From NCBI GenBank assembly GCA_024509875.1, contig JAMPIV010011342.1, forward strand, positions 558,001 through 622,000: DNA of 64,000 bases, written 5' to 3'. The position numbers and the translations under genes were made by a program. Under the pieces are notes generated by a model. The model did no database searches and was not told the origin of the DNA. It worked only from the letters and a program-made list of their open reading frames with translations. Numbering within the stretch: the first letter of the stretch is position 1; each line of letters starts with the position of its first letter. Below, in pieces: positions 61,121 to 64,000 of this stretch. This stretch comes from Oreohelix idahoensis. Its lineage: Eukaryota; Mollusca; Gastropoda; Stylommatophora; Oreohelicidae.

Positions 61121-61729
61121 GTGACTGCGCAAAATACACCCGTACACCAACACAAAACACACGCAGACATAACCCTGACGCCATAAACATCTAAGGCATG
61201 GTCCGACACATAAATGCTTACACGCAAGGAAAAGACAGACCCGCTCACTAAAAGAGACTGATGTGAGTAGGTGGAATAGAAGGTCTCAACAACACGAAGA
61301 AAGTGCCCAATGGAATAACGTAAATAGATACAACACTAGCAACACGGCTAGTACGCCAAGCCATTGGAAGAGTCTTAACAGAAGGAAAGAGAGGATAGAG
61401 AAGCGAAATGGTTTTACAGAGAGAAAGAAAGTAGACAGACAACAATAATAAATACAGTTAGGGTGGCGGAGTTGGAAAAATAAAGAGGAGAAAGGACGTG
61501 GTAATATAGCATATGTAATAAAACCACGTACGCACAAGATAAGTAAGGCACATAAACAAGATGACTACCAACCACATGATAGTAAGTTGGCAAAGGACAC
61601 AGTGGAGGTAGAGATACATTGCAAGAGTCTGCACAACAGAAACAATATAGGGAAAGCAAGAAAACGGAAAAGATACCAATAAGTAGTTAACGAGGGAAAA
61701 CAGGAAGCAACTGCAATTGAGTTGGCCCA

Positions 61730-62069
61730 TACATCAGACCAATGTTCATGTGTCAAAGAACTCCAAGGAAGGAAGTACAGAGCAGTAGTGGGCTCAGGGG
61801 CAACCGTGAGTCTCATTAGGTTCGGACTTTATAAATAAGTACGAAGTATGGTACAATACAGGAAGTCATTTGCTACACTTACCTCTGTATCAGGAAGGAA
61901 CCTAAAAGTAATGGGGACGGCAACGATGCAAATTGGAATCGGTGCGCAAACATTGGAACACACGTTCACAATAGCGAAAGAGATGACGAGAAATCTAGTC
62001 CTAGGACGTGAATTCCTACATAGGCACAACGTCCGACTGTATTTCGACCTACACAAACTTAAGATTTAG
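61730..62069 (+). pseudogene. Decayed Gypsy aspartic protease
   Basis: RYRAVVGSGATVSLIRFGLY (61768-61830) has Gly where the catalytic Asp of the D-S/T-G motif should be, then a stop. Downstream, TIAKEMTRNLVLGREFLHRH (about 61968) is the flap and C-terminal hydrophobic-Gly motif region. Not functional. Confidence 0.7.
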
Positions 62070-62689
62070 GACGAATACGTCAATTTGCAGGACGACTTCC
62101 ATATCGCATCCGTAATCAGGACTAAGGCAATAGTCACACTAGAACAGAACAGAATGGAAAAAGTCCTGGGGAAAATAAAACGCCCCCATATTTTAAGTTG
62201 GGATAAATTGTCATGACGGTTGAGTTTGAGGACACAGACATTCTGAATGAGCCCAGTTTATCCATGGGGGAAGGAATAGTGCAAATAGGCAAAAGAGGAC
62301 AATTTCCCAAGATGGTGATGAATACCACAGGTAGAACCATCAGGACAACGAGAGGGTTCGCGATAGGAATAGTACAGGACATGGAGTAAGATCAAAAACG
62401 TGAACATGAAACAACAGCGAAAAGGGTGACCAGCAATTGGAAGGTACGGAAAAGGGGACACCATGGTCACATGGAAAGGAGAAAAAGGTGCAATCAAGAA
62501 GAAAATCCAGATTGGAAAATCGGTGACCCACGAGAGGCATACAAAACACAAATACGCACTGGAGACAGATACAAATGCGACGTAGAGATAAAGAGGCGAA
62601 GACGCATCATTGGGGAACACCATTGAAAAATTACACGGTGAATGCGACATACGAGGTACACCATGCCATGCGCAACAAGTGGGAAGTAA

Positions 62690-64000
62690 CACATTCCGAA
62701 GACAGAATAGGTATACCGAACAGTCAACAAAAACTTCAAGAAAGGATTAGGGAAATTCAAAAGCAGATAAAGGCACAACCCCTACATGACAGAATCCTGC
62801 GGAAGTTTATCGTAGACAACCATGACGTATTTTCTCTTAGCGACATGGAATTAGGTAGAACACAAACGGTGATGATGGAAATCGAAACTAAGCCAAGAAA
62901 TGTTGTCAGTAAGAAGCCAAACAAGACTCCACTCAAAACGAGAGAGATAGTGGAAAAGATTATCGAGGAGATGTTAGCCGCTGGGGTCATTCAAAGGTCA
63001 CGCTAAGAGTGGTCGTCGCCTATTGTAATAGTCATAAAAAATTACGGCAGTCACAAATTTTACTGTGACTATAGTTATTGAACAGCATTACGAAGATCGT
63101 AACACACCCCATTCCAGGGATAGATTACATCCTAGCGTTGTTGGTAAAACCAGAATGGTTCACAACGTTGGATGCCAGATACAGATACTGGTGCATACGA
63201 TTGACGGGGATGCAAAGAAGAAAACTACATTTTGTACACATGTAGGAACGTTTGCTTAGATCGTCATGCCATTTGGACTTAAAGGCAGTCCCGCCACCTA
63301 TATGGCGCTAATGGACAAAGTCCTCAATGATAAGCAAACGTTTGCATTAGCCTACATAGACGACATTTTAGTGCATACGGCAGGATCAGTGCAGAATCAT
63401 CTGGACCACGTCCGTAAAGTGTTGAACAGGCTGAGATAGCATAATGTCAAGCTGAAGCTGACGAAGTGTAACTTTCTCCAGAGGGAAACAAAGCACCTTG
63501 GTTTTATAGTAAACAAGAACGGAGTTAGACCAGACGAAGACAAGGTCAGAGCCATTCGAGAAATGCCAACGCCGACGAACGCCAGACAAGTAAGGGGCTT
63601 TCTGTGGACATGCGGATATTTTTGAAAGCATGTCATACATTTCACCAGTGCCGCAGAACCTCTGATAAACTTAGTCAGGAAGTACGCACGATTCAAATGG
63701 ACGACATAATGCCAAAAGGCTTTTGAGTATCTCAAGGGAGCCTTAACAGAACTCCCATTCCTGTCGCACCCAGACCCAGATAGGAAGATGATCTTATATA
63801 CTGACGCTTACGGTACAGCCGCAGAAACGTGTTTGGTTCAACCAGTGTTAAAAGGGAGATAAACAGAAAAAAACTGAACGTCGGGAACGGGAGACCCATC
63901 GTGTTTCCTACGCATAAGTTCAGAAAATCCCTGATAAAATCTGCTGCTATTGAGAGAGAGGCGTTCGCAATCTATATTGCGGTACAGAAGTTGGACTTCT
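62690..64000 (+). pseudogene. Decayed Gypsy reverse transcriptase and start of RNase H
   Basis: Readings in order: FIVDNHDVFSLSDMELGRTQ (62808), VEKIIEEMLAAGVIQRSR then a stop (62950-63006), WFTTLDARYRYWCIRLT (about 63155), AYIDDILVHTAGSVQNHLDH (YIDD at about 63353), VKLKLTKCNFLQRETKHLGF, MPTPTNARQVRGFLWTCGYF and, from about 63795, LYTDAYGTAAETCLVQ of RNase H. At least five stops or frame changes. It continues beyond the window. Confidence 0.82.

Larger units (their letters stand above)
60171..64000 (+). mobile_element. Decayed Ty3/Gypsy retrotransposon (continues off the right edge)
   Basis: Plus-strand gag, protease, RT and RNase H traces occur in order, with many stops and frame changes. 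The order is the usual one as far as it can be seen: RT follows protease directly, and no integrase lies between. The integrase, if present, would be past 64000. It is a different lineage from the nested pair. Confidence 0.85.

Noticed and set aside
61248..61816. Hydrophobic minus-strand frames (Leu/Ser/Phe-rich) across the Gypsy gag-protease region
   Set aside because: They are antisense to the A-rich gag region, overlap one another and match no domain.

Overview
This window reads as intergenic or intronic DNA from an animal with a large, AT-rich, repeat-laden genome. I see no complete host gene. The mix (RTE-like and other AP-endonuclease LINEs, several tRNA-derived SINE families, mariner and Tc1, hAT-type elements, a Helitron-like end, Ty3/Gypsy elements, and long TA, CTAT, CTGT, TG and AAT tracts) points to an invertebrate metazoan. 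A mollusc is my best guess, at low confidence, because nothing taxonomically diagnostic is present.

Layout. 1-1340: a LINE reverse-transcriptase relic (minus strand) broken by a truncated mariner. 1345-7250: LINE copy A (plus strand), split by an unclassified 2.8-kb insertion with a near-perfect 10-bp target duplication. 7430-7678: a short retroposon whose 5' part copies the 5' end of U2 snRNA, with a poly(A) tail and 17-bp target duplications. 8542-9937: a hAT-like non-autonomous element. 10279-11214: an ~86-bp minisatellite and a CTAT tract. 11509-14179: a deleted mariner, a 236-bp TA tract and a dead Tc1 element side by side. 14640-20107: SINEs, a decayed LINE, a 210-bp near-perfect palindrome, an ~28-bp minisatellite, TA tracts, a Helitron-like 3' end and a CTAT/CTGT tract. 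20220-30900: an old LINE into which three younger LINEs inserted; the last (26354-30395) keeps an uninterrupted 1064-codon ORF and a 15-bp target duplication. 31086-33378: a hAT-type element with a perfect 8-bp target duplication. 33625-33790: a possible host exon coding a cysteine-rich segment. 34110-38706: three minisatellites, a second U2-derived retroposon and two near-identical SINEs. 38799-56611: two nested LTR retrotransposons. 56612-60140: no gene, two short tandem arrays. 60171-64000: a decayed Gypsy element running off the right edge.

The most notable object is the nested LTR pair. The outer element (minus strand, 1097-bp LTRs, GTAGA target duplication) is a Ty3/Gypsy element with integrase before reverse transcriptase, the Gmr1-type order. 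Its gag-protease-integrase-RT-RNase H polyprotein is open except for one single-base frame change near the N terminus. The inner element (plus strand, 803-bp LTRs, GTCGC target duplication) is a relative whose whole integrase region has been replaced by about 0.8 kb of unrelated sequence. That sequence continues the gag-protease frame and ends in an RNA-recognition-motif (RRM)-like domain. It looks like capture of a cellular RNA-binding domain by a retrotransposon, analogous to gene transduction by retroviruses, and leaves an element that would need integrase in trans.

All identifications come from reading motifs, terminal repeats and target duplications. No database search was possible.
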